Source: Cellulosimicrobium sp. ES-005
GTDB taxonomy: Bacteria; Actinomycetota; Actinomycetes; Actinomycetales; Cellulomonadaceae
DNA: 64,000 nucleotides
Direction of reading: 5' to 3'
Assembly (NCBI RefSeq): GCF_040448685.1
Contig: NZ_CP159290.1
Span: forward strand, 1,054,001-1,118,000
The notes under the pieces were generated by a model. It was not told where the DNA came from and ran no database searches. It was given only the letters and a program-made list of their open reading frames with translations. Shown one piece after another: positions 1-9,323 of this stretch. Both the position numbers and the translations under genes were made by a program. The stretch's first letter is position 1, and every line of letters begins with the position of its first letter.

Positions 1-3000
1 CTGGATGCGGCCGCCTTGAGGCGCAGCAGCTGCTTCGGCGTGAAGACGATGAGCGGACGGCGCGGGCGGGCGTACGCCTGCTGGCGCAGCAGGTGGAAGT
101 ACGACGCGGGCGTCGACGGCTGCGCGATCGTCATGTTGTCCTCGGCCGCGAGCTGCAGGAACCGCTCGATGCGCGCGGACGAGTGGTCCGGCCCCTGGCC
201 CTCGTAGCCGTGGGGGAGGAGCATGACGACCGAGGAGTGCTGGCCCCACTTCTGCTCGGCGGACGAGATGAACTCGTCGATCACCGTCTGGGCGCCGTTG
301 ACGAAGTCGCCGAACTGCGCCTCCCACAGCACGAGCGCGTCCGGGCGCTCGACGGAGTAGCCGTACTCGAAGCCGAGCGCGGCGTACTCGGACAGGGACG
401 AGTCGTAGACCCAGAACTTGGCCTGGTCCGCCGACAGGTACAGCAGCGGCGTCCACTCGGCGCCCGTCTCGCGGTCGTGCAGGACGGCGTGGCGCTGCAC
501 GAACGTGCCGCGGCGCGAGTCCTGCCCGGCGAGGCGCACGGGCGTGCCCTCCACGAGGAGCGAGCCGAACGCGGCGAGCTCGCCGAAGCCCCAGTCGATG
601 CCGCCCTCGACGGACATCTGCCGGCGCTTCTCGAGGAGCTGCGCGAGCTTGGGGTGGACGGTGAAGCCCTCCGGCGGCGCGACGTGGACCTGGCCGACGC
701 GCTCGAGGACCGAGCGGTCGATCGCCGTCTTCCAGCCGACCATCGTGCCCGCGTCCTCGAGCTGGGACTCCGGGCGCTCGAGGCCGGCGATCGGCTCGCG
801 GTCCGCGGCGGGCGTGAAGCCGCCCTCCTTGGTCTCGGTGAACACGCGCTCGAGCTGGGCCTGGTAGTCCTGGAGGACGTGCTCGGCCTCCTCGAGCGTG
901 ATGTCGCCGCGCGCGACGAGGTTCTCGGTGTAGAGCTTGCGCACCGAGCGCTTGGCCTCGATGAGGTTGTACATGAGCGGCTGCGTCATCGAGGGGTCGT
1001 CGCCCTCGTTGTGACCGCGGCGGCGGTAGCAGATCATGTCGATGATCACGTCGCGGTCGAACTGCTCGCGGAAGGCGAAGGCCAGCTCCGCGACGCGCAC
1101 GCACGCCTCCGGGTCGTCGCCGTTCACGTGGAAGATCGGGACCTGGTAGCCCTTGGCGACGTCGGTCGCGTACGTCGTCGAGCGCGACGACGACGGGCCG
1201 GTGGTGAAGCCGACCTGGTTGTTGATGAGGACGTGCACCGTGCCGCCCGTGCGGTACCCGCGCAGCTGCGCGAGGTTGAGCACCTCGGGCACGACGCCCT
1301 GGCCCGCGAAGGCCGCGTCGCCGTGGATGAGGATCGGCAGGACGGAGAACCCGTCGCCGCCCAGGTCGATGCGGTCCTGCTTGGCGCGCACGATGCCCTC
1401 GAGCACCGGGTCGACCGCCTCGAGGTGCGACGGGTTGGCGGCGAGGTAGACCTTGGTCGTCGCGCCGGTCTCGGCGGTGAAGACGCCCTCGGTGCCGAGG
1501 TGGTACTTCACGTCGCCCGAGCCCTGCACGCTCTTCGGGTCGAGGTTGCCCTCGAACTCGGCGAAGATCTGCGCGTAGCTCTTGCCCGCGATGTTGGCCA
1601 GCACGTTGAGGCGACCGCGGTGGGCCATGCCGATGCCGACCTCGTCGAGGCCGTTCTCCGCCGCCTTCGACAGGATCGCGTCGAGCAGCGGGATGAGCGC
1701 CTCGCCGCCCTCGAGGGAGAAGCGCTTCTGCCCGACGAACTTCGTCTGGAGGAAGGTCTCGAACGCCTCGGCCGAGTTGAGGCGGCGCAGGATGCGGAGC
1801 TGGTCCTCGCGCGGCGTGCGCGCGTACCCGGACTCGAGGCGCTCCTGGAGCCACTTGCGCTGCGTGCGGTCGGCCAGGTGCATGTACTCGACGCCGACGG
1901 TCCGGCAGTACGAGTCGCGCAGGAGGCCGAGGATGTCGCGCAGCGAGGACTTCGTCTTGCCGCCGAAGCCGCCCGTGGGGAACGTGCGGTCCAGGTCCCA
2001 CAGCGTCATGCCGTGGTTCTGGATGTCCAGGTCGCCGTGCTTGCGCTGCCGGTACGCGAGCGGGTCGGTGTCGGCCATGAGGTGCCCGCGCGACCGGTAC
2101 GAGTGGATGAGCTCGGCGATCTTGGCGGGCTTGGCCGCCTCGATCTCGGCGTCCGTGGTGTTGTCGCGGACCCAGCGCACCGGCTCGTACGGGATGCGCA
2201 GCGCCGCGAACACGCGGTCGTAGAAGCCGTCCTCGCCGAGGAGCTTCTGCGACAGGATCCGGAGGAACTCGCCGGACTGCGCGCCCTGGATGATGCGGTG
2301 GTCGTAGGTCGACGTGATCGTCAGGACCTTCGAGATGCCGAGGCGCGCGAGGCGCTCGGTGGACGCGCCCGCGAACTCCGCGGGGTAGTCCATCGCGCCG
2401 ACGCCGATGATCGTGCCCTGACCCGCCATGAGGCGCGGCACCGAGTGGACGGTGCCGATGCCGCCGGGGTTGGTCAGCGAGATCGTGGTCCCGGCGAAGT
2501 CGTCGACGCCGAGCTTGCCGCCGCGCGCCCGGCGGACGAGGTCCTCGTAGGCCGCCCAGAACTGGGCGAAGTCCATCGTCTCGGCCTTCTTGATGCTCGG
2601 CACGAGGAGCTGGCGCGACCCGTCCGGCTTGGCCAGGTCGATGGCGAGCCCGAAGTTGACGTGCGCCGGCTGGTTCACCGCGGGCTTGCCGTCGAGCTGC
2701 GTGTAGCTCGCGTTCATGATCGGCATGTCCGCCAGCGCCTCGACGAGCGCGAACCCGATGAGATGCGTGAACGAGATCTTGCCGCCGCGGCCGCGCGCGA
2801 GGTGGTTGTTGATGACGATCCGGTTGTCGACCATGAGCTTGGCCGGCACCGCGCGCACCGACGTCGCCGTCGGCACCTGGATGCTGGCCTCCATGTTCGT
2901 CACGACGCGCGCCGCGGGGCCGCGGAGCTTCTGCACGTCGTCCGCCACGGTCTCCGCCTCGGCCGTCGGCGCGCCGGCGACCTTGCGGGCCGGGACCTGC

Positions 3001-3410
3001 GCGTACGGCGCGGTCGCGGGCTGGGCGGTCGCGACGGGCCGCGTCGCCCGGACGGCCTCGGCGGCGGCGTTGACCGCGGGGTCGGCAGGGAGCTTCGGGG
3101 GCTTGACGCGCTGCGCCGCCTCGGCGGCGGCCGAGCCGTCCGTCACGGCGGCGGGGGCGACCGGCGCGGAGGGGGCCGCGGCGGGCGCCGCGGAGGACCC
3201 GTTCACGGGCGTCGACGGCGCGGCGGCCGTCGTGGCTGCTGCCTCGGCACGCTCCGCCGGACGGTAGTCCTCGAAGAAGTCCCACCACGCGGGGTCCACC
3301 GCGTTCTTGTCCAGGAGATACTGCTCGTACAGCTCGTCGACCAGCCACTCGTTCGCTCCGAACACGGAGCTTGCGTCGCTGATCGCCTCTGACTCAGCCT
3401 TCGGGGACAC
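1..3410 (-). CDS. kgd: Multifunctional 2-oxoglutarate decarboxylase/dehydrogenase E1 with E2-like domain, partial
   Basis: Oxidises or decarboxylates 2-oxoglutarate in the TCA cycle. The gene is read leftward and runs off the window, so about 1,136 residues are visible. Comparison with mycobacterial Kgd suggests roughly the last 150 residues are missing. In order one sees a short N-terminal helical segment ([12 protein letters not shown]), an Ala/Pro-rich linker (about 50-130), a succinyltransferase-like domain with the DHR...G catalytic motif near residue 370, and the thiamine-diphosphate E1 domain with a GD...NN cofactor motif around 695-735. The E2-E1 fusion is typical of actinobacteria. 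I chose GTG at 3410 (VSPKAESEA); another in-frame GTG lies 15 bases upstream. The + strand frame opposite is a high-GC shadow. Confidence 0.95.
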   Translation of the reverse strand, partial: MSPKAESEAISDASSVFGANEWLVDELYEQYLLDKNAVDPAWWDFFEDYRPAERAEAAATTAAAPSTPVNGSSAAPAAAPSAPVAPAAVTDGSAAAEAAQRVKPPKLPADPAVNAAAEAVRATRPVATAQPATAPYAQVPARKVAGAPTAEAETVADDVQKLRGPAARVVTNMEASIQVPTATSVRAVPAKLMVDNRIVINNHLARGRGGKISFTHLIGFALVEALADMPIMNASYTQLDGKPAVNQPAHVNFGLAIDLAKPDGSRQLLVPSIKKAETMDFAQFWAAYEDLVRRARGGKLGVDDFAGTTISLTNPGGIGTVHSVPRLMAGQGTIIGVGAMDYPAEFAGASTERLARLGISKVLTITSTYDHRIIQGAQSGEFLRILSQKLLGEDGFYDRVFAALRIPYEPVRWVRDNTTDAEIEAAKPAKIAELIHSYRSRGHLMADTDPLAYRQRKHGDLDIQNHGMTLWDLDRTFPTGGFGGKTKSSLRDILGLLRDSYCRTVGVEYMHLADRTQRKWLQERLESGYARTPREDQLRILRRLNSAEAFETFLQTKFVGQKRFSLEGGEALIPLLDAILSKAAENGLDEVGIGMAHRGRLNVLANIAGKSYAQIFAEFEGNLDPKSVQGSGDVKYHLGTEGVFTAETGATTKVYLAANPSHLEAVDPVLEGIVRAKQDRIDLGGDGFSVLPILIHGDAAFAGQGVVPEVLNLAQLRGYRTGGTVHVLINNQVGFTTGPSSSRSTTYATDVAKGYQVPIFHVNGDDPEACVRVAELAFAFREQFDRDVIIDMICYRRRGHNEGDDPSMTQPLMYNLIEAKRSVRKLYTENLVARGDITLEEAEHVLQDYQAQLERVFTETKEGGFTPAADREPIAGLERPESQLEDAGTMVGWKTAIDRSVLERVGQVHVAPPEGFTVHPKLAQLLEKRRQMSVEGGIDWGFGELAAFGSLLVEGTPVRLAGQDSRRGTFVQRHAVLHDRETGAEWTPLLYLSADQAKFWVYDSSLSEYAALGFEYGYSVERPDALVLWEAQFGDFVNGAQTVIDEFISSAEQKWGQHSSVVMLLPHGYEGQGPDHSSARIERFLQLAAEDNMTIAQPSTPASYFHLLRQQAYARPRRPLIVFTPKQLLRLKAAAS

Positions 3411-3719
3411 GCGAGGATCGCCCACTTTCACACACAGGTCGCTGTCGGTCACAGTCTGCGAGCAGGCGTGCGGCGGCACGCGCGAGGCGTGCGGCCGACG
3501 TCGGCGCAGACTCGTCCGGATTCCGGACCACTCCAGCCTAGGCCCTCGGCGGCGGCCCGGGGGGCTGCGCGGGGCGTTCGCGCGCGGCCTGTTCGCGGGT
3601 TCTTCACGCCGCGTCTGGGCCAGGCAAAAGTGATCCCACGCGGACCTCGTCGGACGGCAAGATCGCGGAATTCCACGCCATCGCGAGGTATCCGGGGCGG
3701 GCGGTGTGACGGATCTCAC
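3411..3719. other. Intergenic region between kgd and the two-component genes
   Basis: About 350 bases without a gene lie between the kgd start and the stop of the sensor kinase. The part next to kgd should hold its promoter, but I could not place confident -35/-10 boxes. The rest is GC-rich with no recognisable coding potential or repeat. A palindrome near the kinase stop is listed separately. Confidence 0.5.
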
Positions 3720-3739
3720 GCACGCCCGCGCGGGCGTGC
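3720..3739 (-). terminator. Palindrome downstream of the sensor kinase, possible terminator
   Basis: A perfect 20-bp palindrome with arms GCACGCCCGC and GCGGGCGTGC starts 20 bases after the kinase stop codon. As RNA it could fold as a 7-bp stem with a 6-base loop. No T-tract follows, so Rho-independent termination is only a possibility. Confidence 0.4.
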
Positions 3740-3759
3740 CCGCGCTGTCAGCCGCGGGC

Positions 3760-4965
3760 TCAGGGGGTCGTCGGGCCCTCGGGGCCGGGCGCCGGCTCGC
3801 CGAGCAGGTCGGGCTCGACGGCGTGGGCGTGCGCCGGGAGCGTGACGCGCATCGTCGCCCCGCTGCGCGAGTCCGCGACCTCGATCCGCCCGCCGTGCAG
3901 GTCGATCGCCCACCGGACGATCGCCAGGCCGATGCCCGTCCCGCCCGTCGAGCCGCCGGTCGTCGTGTGCGTGCCGGTCGCGCTGGCCCGGGCGAAGCGC
4001 TCGAAGATGCGCTCGCGGTCCTCCTTCGCGATCCCCGGGCCCTCGTCCACGATCTCGAGCACGACGTCGTCGTCCACCGGGTACGCCTCGAGCCGGATCT
4101 CGCCCCCCTGCGGGGAGTGCCGGATCGCGTTCTGCAGCAGGTTCGTCACGACCTGGTGCAGCCGCTCGCGGTCCGCCTCGAGCACGAGGTCGGGGGGCGT
4201 GACGTCCACGACGTACCGGAGCTGCTTCCCGGCCTCCACCATCGACACCGCCTCGGCGTTCTCCTCGAGGAAGTCGCCCACGTCGATCTCGGTGATGTTG
4301 AGGGCCGCCGCGCCCGCCTCGATGCGCGACAGGTCCAGGAGGTAGGAGACGAGGCGCGTGAGGCGCTCCGTCTGCGCCAGGGCCATCTCCATCGTCGCGG
4401 GCGTCGGCTGCGTGACGCCGTCGACGACGTTCTCGAGCTGCGCCTGGAGCGCCGCGATCGGCGTCCGCAGCTCGTGCGACACGTTCGCGATGAGCTCGCG
4501 TCGCACCTGGTCGCTCGTCGCGAGGTCCTCCGCCATGACGTTGAACGCGACGGCGAGCTGGCCCACCTCGTCGCGGCTCGTCGCCCGCACCCGCCGCGTG
4601 TAGTCGCCGTCGGCCATCGCGCGCGCCGCCGCCGTCATCTCGCGCAGCGGCGACGTCATGCCCCGCGCGAGGAGCTGGGTGAGCAGCAGCGACAGGACGA
4701 TCGCGAGCGGGAACGTGCGCGACGGCCCGAGCTGGTTCTGCAGCCCGATCCACGTGATGAGGACCGCGAGCGTGACGGTCGCGGCCACGAGCACGCCGAG
4801 CTTGATCTTCAGCGAGCGGAACGAGTCGAGCGGACGGACGTCGGGCAGGTGCGGGCGGATCGTGTGCGCGCGGTGCGCGCCGTTGCGCGGCGGAGCGCTC
4901 GGGCCGCCCGGGCCCCGGCCCGCGCCGTCGACCGGGTCGGCAGGGTCAGCGGGGTGGGAGGTCAT
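3760..4965 (-). CDS. Two-component sensor histidine kinase (HAMP-HisKA-HATPase)
   Basis: Membrane histidine kinase of 401 residues that should phosphorylate the response regulator encoded just upstream. After a Pro-rich cytoplasmic N-terminus come two membrane helices (about 53-74 and 83-100) separated by only about 8 residues, so there is almost no extracellular sensor loop. A HAMP segment (about 100-153) follows, then the phosphoacceptor motif NVSHELRTP (His164), and the ATPase with an N box ([11 protein letters not shown]), G1 box ([10 protein letters not shown]) and G2 box ([12 protein letters not shown]). The ATG at 4965 overlaps the regulator stop by 4 bases, so the two are translationally coupled. 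The signal is unknown; the short loop suggests sensing in the membrane or through a partner. Confidence 0.92.
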   Translation of the reverse strand: MTSHPADPADPVDGAGRGPGGPSAPPRNGAHRAHTIRPHLPDVRPLDSFRSLKIKLGVLVAATVTLAVLITWIGLQNQLGPSRTFPLAIVLSLLLTQLLARGMTSPLREMTAAARAMADGDYTRRVRATSRDEVGQLAVAFNVMAEDLATSDQVRRELIANVSHELRTPIAALQAQLENVVDGVTQPTPATMEMALAQTERLTRLVSYLLDLSRIEAGAAALNITEIDVGDFLEENAEAVSMVEAGKQLRYVVDVTPPDLVLEADRERLHQVVTNLLQNAIRHSPQGGEIRLEAYPVDDDVVLEIVDEGPGIAKEDRERIFERFARASATGTHTTTGGSTGGTGIGLAIVRWAIDLHGGRIEVADSRSGATMRVTLPAHAHAVEPDLLGEPAPGPEGPTTP

Positions 4966-5765
4966 CCGGCGGGCGGCTCGAACGCGTAGCCGACGCCGTG
5001 GACCGTGCGGATGAGGTCCGCGCCGAGCTTGCGGCGCAGCGCCTTGATGTGCGAGTCGACGGTGCGCGTCCCGCTCGCGTCCGCCCAGTCCCAGACCTCC
5101 GCGAGGAGACGCTCGCGCGTGAGCACGGTCTTGGGCGAGCTCGCCAGCATGACGAGGAGCTCGAACTCGGTGGGCGTGAGGTGGACCTCGTCGCCCGCGC
5201 GGTAGACGCGGCGCTGAGCCTTGTCGATCGTCACGTCGCCGACCGTCATGGGCGGGTCGGTCGGCGCGGCGCTCGCGGCCTGCGTGGCACGGTCGACCCG
5301 GCGCAGCAGCGCCTTGATGCGCGCGACGAGCTCGCGCATCGAGAAGGGCTTCGTCATGTAGTCGTCCGCACCCACGCCGAGCCCGATGAGCATGTCGGTC
5401 TCGTCGTCGCGCGCGGTGAGCATGAGGATCGGCACGGGCTGCTCGGCCTGGATGCGCCGGGTGACCTCGAGGCCGTCGATGCCGGGCAGCATGACGTCGA
5501 GCACGATCACGTCCGGGCGCAGCCGCGTCGCGGCATCGACGCCGGAGAGCCCGTCGCGCGCGACCTCGACGCGCCAGCCCTCGGCGCTCAGGCGCTGCGC
5601 GATCGCCGTCGCGATGGCGGGCTCGTCCTCGACGACGAGGACCGTGGCCGCCTGCTGCGGGGTGCCGCCCGTCAACGGCGCCGTCGTGGGCACGGGCCCG
5701 CGGCCCGGGACGGGACCGGCGCCCGCGCCGGTCGGTGATGCGCTCGCTGCCCTCGGATCTGCCAT
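4962..5765 (-). CDS. OmpR/PhoB-family response regulator
   Basis: Transcription factor of 267 residues in an operon with the overlapping sensor kinase. A disordered Ala/Gly/Pro N-terminus of about 40 residues precedes the receiver domain. That domain shows the acidic pocket (VVEDE), phosphoacceptor Asp90 in VIVLDVMLPG and the conserved Lys139 in MTKPF. The C-terminal winged helix (about 170-265) contains LTPTEFELLVML and the wing motif RTVHGVGYAF. The ATG at 5765 (MADPRAASAS) fits; the first 35 or so residues are poorly conserved in this family, so a later start cannot be excluded. It is divergent from the CNNM genes, with 138 bases between them. Confidence 0.92.
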   Translation of the reverse strand: MADPRAASASPTGAGAGPVPGRGPVPTTAPLTGGTPQQAATVLVVEDEPAIATAIAQRLSAEGWRVEVARDGLSGVDAATRLRPDVIVLDVMLPGIDGLEVTRRIQAEQPVPILMLTARDDETDMLIGLGVGADDYMTKPFSMRELVARIKALLRRVDRATQAASAAPTDPPMTVGDVTIDKAQRRVYRAGDEVHLTPTEFELLVMLASSPKTVLTRERLLAEVWDWADASGTRTVDSHIKALRRKLGADLIRTVHGVGYAFEPPAG

Positions 5766-5903
5766 GGGATACAGCGTGGCACACGTCGGCCCAGGTCGGC
5801 CGGATTTCCCCGCCGCCGAGCGGCCGGGCGCCGCACGCCCGGGCGCCCCGGGGGGAGCGGGCGCTAGCATCGTCGGCACGATGAAGAGCACCTCTCGATA
5901 TCG

Positions 5904-7292
5904 GTGGAGCACCTCGTGGTAGGCGACTGGGTCATGGTCGCGCTCGGGGTGCTCCTCACCGCAGGCACCGCCGTCTTCGTGGCCAGCGAGTTCTCCCTGG
6001 TCACCCTCGACCCCGCCGTCCTCCCCGCCGGTGACGACCCCGACCAGGAGGGCGACAGACGCGGATCCCCGCCCTCCGGCGGGAGGCCGCGTGCCGACCG
6101 GCGCGACCGCAGCGTCCGGGCCGGCCTCAAGCACCTGTCGACCGAGCTGTCGTCCGCGCAGGTCGGCATCACGCTCACCACGATCCTCCTCGGCTACACG
6201 GCGCAGCCGGCGCTGCTCTCGCTGTTCGGCGCCGGGCTGGGCGCCACCGCGCTCGGGCAGGCGGCCTCGGCGGTCCTCGCCGGGGTCCTGGCCCTCCTCG
6301 TCGTGAACTTCGTCTCGATGCTCTTCGGCGAGCTCATCCCCAAGAACTTCGCCCTCAGCGCGCCCTACGCGACGGCCCGGCAGGTCGTGCCGGTGCAGCG
6401 CCAGTTCACCAAGCTGTTCCGGCCCGTGATCGCCGTGCTCAACGGCTCGGCGAACGCGATCCTGCGCCGCGTCGGCGTCGAGCCGCGCGAGGAGCTGTCG
6501 GGCGCGCGCTCCGCCTCCGAGCTCGCCGCGCTCGTCCGCCGCTCGGCCCAGGAGGGCACGCTCGACGTGTCCGTCGCGACGCTCCTCACCAACTCCATCG
6601 AGCTCGACGAGCTGAGCGCGGTCGACGTCATGACGGACCGGATGCGGATGGTCGTCGTGGACCGCGACGCGACGGCCGCGGACGTCGTCGACGCCGCGCG
6701 CCGGACCGGGCACTCCCGCTTCCCGGTCATCGGCGAGGACCGGGACGACGTCGTCGGCCTCGTCCACCTGCGCCGCGCCGTCGCCGTCCCGTACGAGCGG
6801 CGCGAGGAGGTCCCGGCGGCGGCGCTCATGGTCGAGGCGCCCCGGGTGCCGGAGACCGTGCGCCTCGGCCCGCTGCTCGTCGAGCTGCGCGGCTTCGGGC
6901 TCCAGATGGCGGTCGTCGTCGACGAGTACGGCGGCACCTCCGGCGTCGTGACCCTCGAGGACGTCGTCGAGGAGCTCGTGGGGGACGTGGCGGACGAGCA
7001 CGACCCGCGGCGCGCGGGGGCGGCCCGCCGTGCGGACGGCTCCTGGCTCGTCCCGGGCGTCATGCGGCCCGACGAGCTCACCGAGGTCACCGGGCTCCGT
7101 GCGCCCGAGGACGGCGCGTACGAGACGCTCGGCGGCCTCGTCATGGCGCGGCTCGGGCGCGTGCCGGAGCCGGGCGACGAGGTCGTCGCGGGCGACGATC
7201 GCGACCGCGTCGTGCTGCGCGTGGAGGCGATGGAGGGTCGGCGGGTCGAGCGGCTCTCCGTTCGTGCGGCCCCCGAGGAGGTGGAGTCGTGA
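5904..7292 (+). CDS. CNNM/CorC-HlyC family transmembrane protein (DUF21 + CBS)
   Basis: Predicted membrane protein of 462 residues in the CNNM/CorC family, implicated in Mg2+ or Co2+ efflux or homeostasis. The N-terminal DUF21 domain has about four hydrophobic helices, including LLVVNFVSMLFGELIPKN with the conserved GE.(I/V)PK motif. A tandem CBS region follows (VMTDRMRM..., then SRFPVIGEDRDDVVG and VVDEYGGTSGVVTLEDVVEE), and a C-terminal CorC_HlyC domain (DGSWLVPGVMRPDEL). GTG at 5904 gives a good N-terminus (MEHLVVGDWV); another in-frame GTG is at 5916. The stop overlaps the start of the second CNNM gene by 4 bases. Substrate specificity is unknown. Confidence 0.88.
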   Translation: MEHLVVGDWVMVALGVLLTAGTAVFVASEFSLVTLDPAVLPAGDDPDQEGDRRGSPPSGGRPRADRRDRSVRAGLKHLSTELSSAQVGITLTTILLGYTAQPALLSLFGAGLGATALGQAASAVLAGVLALLVVNFVSMLFGELIPKNFALSAPYATARQVVPVQRQFTKLFRPVIAVLNGSANAILRRVGVEPREELSGARSASELAALVRRSAQEGTLDVSVATLLTNSIELDELSAVDVMTDRMRMVVVDRDATAADVVDAARRTGHSRFPVIGEDRDDVVGLVHLRRAVAVPYERREEVPAAALMVEAPRVPETVRLGPLLVELRGFGLQMAVVVDEYGGTSGVVTLEDVVEELVGDVADEHDPRRAGAARRADGSWLVPGVMRPDELTEVTGLRAPEDGAYETLGGLVMARLGRVPEPGDEVVAGDDRDRVVLRVEAMEGRRVERLSVRAAPEEVES

Positions 7293-8332
7293 GCTCGACC
7301 ACCGCGCTCCTCGTCGCCGTCCTCCTGCTCGCGGGGAACGCGTTCTTCGTCGGCGCCGAGTTCGCCGTCATCTCCGCCCGGCGCTCGGCGATCGAGCCGC
7401 TCGCCGCGCAGGGCAACCGCCGGGCGCAGACGGTCCTGTGGGCGATGGAGAACGTGTCGCTCATGCTCGCGTGCGCCCAGCTCGGGGTGACGGTCTGCTC
7501 CACGGGCCTCGGCGTGGTCGCCGAGCCGGCGCTCGCGCACCTCATCGAGGACCCGTTGCACGCCCTCGGCGTGAGCACGTCGCTCGCCCACCCGATCGCG
7601 TTCGTCGTCGCGCTCGCGATCGTCGTCTACCTGCACGTGGTGGTGGGCGAGATGGTCCCGAAGAACCTCGCGGTCGCGGGTCCCGAAACGGCGGTCATGT
7701 GGTTCGGGCCGCCGCTCGTGTGGATCGGGCGCGTGCTGCGCCCCGTCATCGTCGCGCTCAACTGGCTCGCGAACCACGCGGTCCGGGCGACGGGGGTCGA
7801 GCCCAAGGACGAGGTCGCCTCCGCGTTCACCGCGGAGGAGGTCCAGTCGATCGTCGAGCACTCCCAGGCGGAGGGCGTGCTGCGGGACGAGCAGGGCCTC
7901 CTCTCGGGCGCGATCGAGTTCTCCGAGCGCACCGCGCAGGACGTCATGGTGCCGGTCGCGGACCTCGTCACCGTCACCGAGGGCTGCACGCCCGAGGAGG
8001 TCGAGCGCCTCGTCGCCAAGACCGGGTTCTCGCGGTTCGCGGTCGCCGACGTCTCGGGCGAGCTCGTGGGCTACCTCCACGTCAAGGACGTGCTGTACGC
8101 GGACGAGACGACGCGCGGGGCCCCCGTCCCGTCGTGGCGCGTGCGCGCGCTCGCGACCGCCGCCCCCGGCGACGAGGTCGAGGACGCGCTCCGGGCGATG
8201 CAGCGCTCGGGCGCGCACCTGGCGCGCGTCGACGCGCCCGCGGGCGGCGGAGCCCTCGGCGTCGTGTTCCTCGAGGACATCCTCGAAGAGCTCGTGGGGG
8301 AGGTGCGCGACGCGATGCAGCGTCGTCCGTGA
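7289..8332 (+). CDS. Second CNNM/CorC-HlyC family transmembrane protein
   Basis: A 347-residue paralogue of the preceding protein, coupled to it by a GTGA overlap. The DUF21 membrane domain contains LHVVVGEMVPKNLAV with the family GE.VPK motif. The CBS pair includes AQDVMVPVADLVTV and ends with LGVVFLEDILEELVGEV. Unlike its neighbour it stops after the CBS region and has no obvious C-terminal CorC_HlyC domain. This long/short tandem arrangement is common in actinobacteria and suggests the two proteins act together, perhaps as a heterodimer. The exact ion is not determined by the sequence. Confidence 0.88.
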   Translation: MSSTTALLVAVLLLAGNAFFVGAEFAVISARRSAIEPLAAQGNRRAQTVLWAMENVSLMLACAQLGVTVCSTGLGVVAEPALAHLIEDPLHALGVSTSLAHPIAFVVALAIVVYLHVVVGEMVPKNLAVAGPETAVMWFGPPLVWIGRVLRPVIVALNWLANHAVRATGVEPKDEVASAFTAEEVQSIVEHSQAEGVLRDEQGLLSGAIEFSERTAQDVMVPVADLVTVTEGCTPEEVERLVAKTGFSRFAVADVSGELVGYLHVKDVLYADETTRGAPVPSWRVRALATAAPGDEVEDALRAMQRSGAHLARVDAPAGGGALGVVFLEDILEELVGEVRDAMQRRP

Positions 8333-8339
8333 GGCACGC

Positions 8340-8357
8340 GCGGGCCTCCGGCCCCGC
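8340..8357 (+). terminator. Weak hairpin after the CNNM pair
   Basis: A short stem of arms GGGCC and GGCCC with a TCC loop lies just after the second CNNM gene and before the next promoter. There is no T-run, so the terminator call is weak. Confidence 0.3.
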
Positions 8358-8372
8358 CCCTGAACAGGGGAC

Positions 8373-8401
8373 TTGGCATCGTCGGAGTGCTTCGTTACTG
8401 T
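8373..8401 (+). promoter_or_regulatory. Sigma-A type promoter of the M15 peptidase gene
   Basis: TTGGCA (8373-8378), a 17-base spacer and TACTGT (8396-8401) form one of the best vegetative promoters in the window. Transcription should begin near 8408. That places an upstream in-frame GTG at 8387 outside the mRNA and supports the later start at 8465. Confidence 0.65.
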
Positions 8402-8407
8402 TCCGTG

Positions 8408-8464
8408 ATTGATCGGTCGTCGGTGGCCCGAGAGCCACCCCGAAGGGTGAGAGGCAGGTGGCGG
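8408..8464 (+). promoter_or_regulatory. Short leader with alternative pairing, candidate RNA switch
   Basis: The predicted 57-base leader holds three complementary segments: GGTGGC (8422-8427), GCCACC (8434-8439) and GGTGGC (8457-8462). The middle segment can pair with the first, leaving the ribosome-binding area free, or with the third, which sits directly before the GTG start at 8465. A second small hairpin, ACCC/GGGT (8437-8448), also competes for the middle segment. The layout resembles a translational on/off switch. It is too short and lacks the motifs to be the c-di-AMP (ydaO) riboswitch often found before actinobacterial wall hydrolases. Function is inferred only. Confidence 0.4.
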
Positions 8465-9274
8465 GTGGAGTCGCAGCAGGCCGACGCACCCGCCCTCGAG
8501 TCCCGACGGGCCCGGCGCGAGGCGGAGCAGGGTTCCCGCCGTCGTCGCCCCCAGGCACAGGTCTCCAGCCAGCACCGCTGGATGCCGCGCATCGCCGTCC
8601 TCGGGACGCTCGCCGCCGCGACGATCGCCATGCCCCTCTCCGCCGGCGCGGACGACGGGCTGGGCACCGGTTCGCCCTTCGAGCCCGACACGCGACCGCT
8701 GGGTCCCAGCGCCCTCGACCTGGCGACCGCCGCGTCGACCGCACCCGCGGTCTCGCAGAGCGTCGCCGCCGCCCCCCGCGTCGAGGTGCGGCGCGAGGCC
8801 GCCTCCCGGTCCGCCGCGCGCGACCCGCTCCCCGGCTGCGACCCCACGGTCCGCCCCGCGGGCACCAACGGCAAGCTCGACGAGCACGCGCTGTGCGAGC
8901 TCTGGCAGGCGGGCGAGCACCTGCGGCCCGACGCCGCGGTCTCGCTGTCGGCCATGAACGAGGCCTTCCGGGCGACGTTCGGTCGTGACCTGTGCCTCGT
9001 CTCGTCGTACCGCACGCTCTCGACGCAGGTGTCGCTCAAGTCCTCCCGCGGCGCGTTCGCCGCGCCCCCCGGCTGGTCCATGCACGGGTGGGGGCTCGCG
9101 ATCGACCTGTGCTCGGTCGAGACCGGCTCGCGCGAGGTCTACGCGTGGATCAACCAGAACGGTGCCACCTACGGCTGGGCCAACCCCGCCTGGGCCAAGC
9201 GCGGCGGCAGCGGCGCCTACGAGCCGTGGCACTTCGAGTTCGTCCAGGGCGTCGAGGAGATCCAGAACTCCTGA
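8465..9274 (+). CDS. M15 family D-alanyl-D-alanine carboxypeptidase-like protein (VanY type)
   Basis: Secreted or membrane-tethered zinc peptidase of 269 residues that probably trims peptidoglycan stem peptides. A basic N-terminus of about 40 residues precedes one hydrophobic signal/anchor segment (RIAVLGTLAAATIAMPLSAG). An Ala-rich linker follows, then the C-terminal catalytic domain. The M15B zinc motif SMHGWGLAIDL supplies His207 and Asp214. EPWHFEF supplies the catalytic Glu253 and third zinc ligand His256. GTG at 8465 is preferred because the likely promoter fires near 8408 and the AGGCAGG ribosome site lies just upstream; an earlier GTG at 8387 lies inside the promoter. It is transcribed alone. 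The substrate (D-Ala-D-Ala or another peptide) is not determined. Confidence 0.88.
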   Translation: MESQQADAPALESRRARREAEQGSRRRRPQAQVSSQHRWMPRIAVLGTLAAATIAMPLSAGADDGLGTGSPFEPDTRPLGPSALDLATAASTAPAVSQSVAAAPRVEVRREAASRSAARDPLPGCDPTVRPAGTNGKLDEHALCELWQAGEHLRPDAAVSLSAMNEAFRATFGRDLCLVSSYRTLSTQVSLKSSRGAFAAPPGWSMHGWGLAIDLCSVETGSREVYAWINQNGATYGWANPAWAKRGGSGAYEPWHFEFVQGVEEIQNS

Positions 9275-9323
9275 CGCGCCCGGCACCCTCCGCCGCGGCC
9301 CTCTCCGCCGTATCGTCGGAACC

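Noticed and set aside
93-3392. Very long + strand open frame opposite kgd (1,099 residues)
   Set aside because: Its translation is Arg/Leu/Val/Asp-rich with no domain, while the minus strand encodes a complete recognisable enzyme; this is a typical high-GC antisense shadow.
8340-8464. c-di-AMP (ydaO) riboswitch before the M15 peptidase
   Set aside because: The expected GGGTGAATC-type motifs and overall length are missing; only a short alternative-pairing leader is supported.
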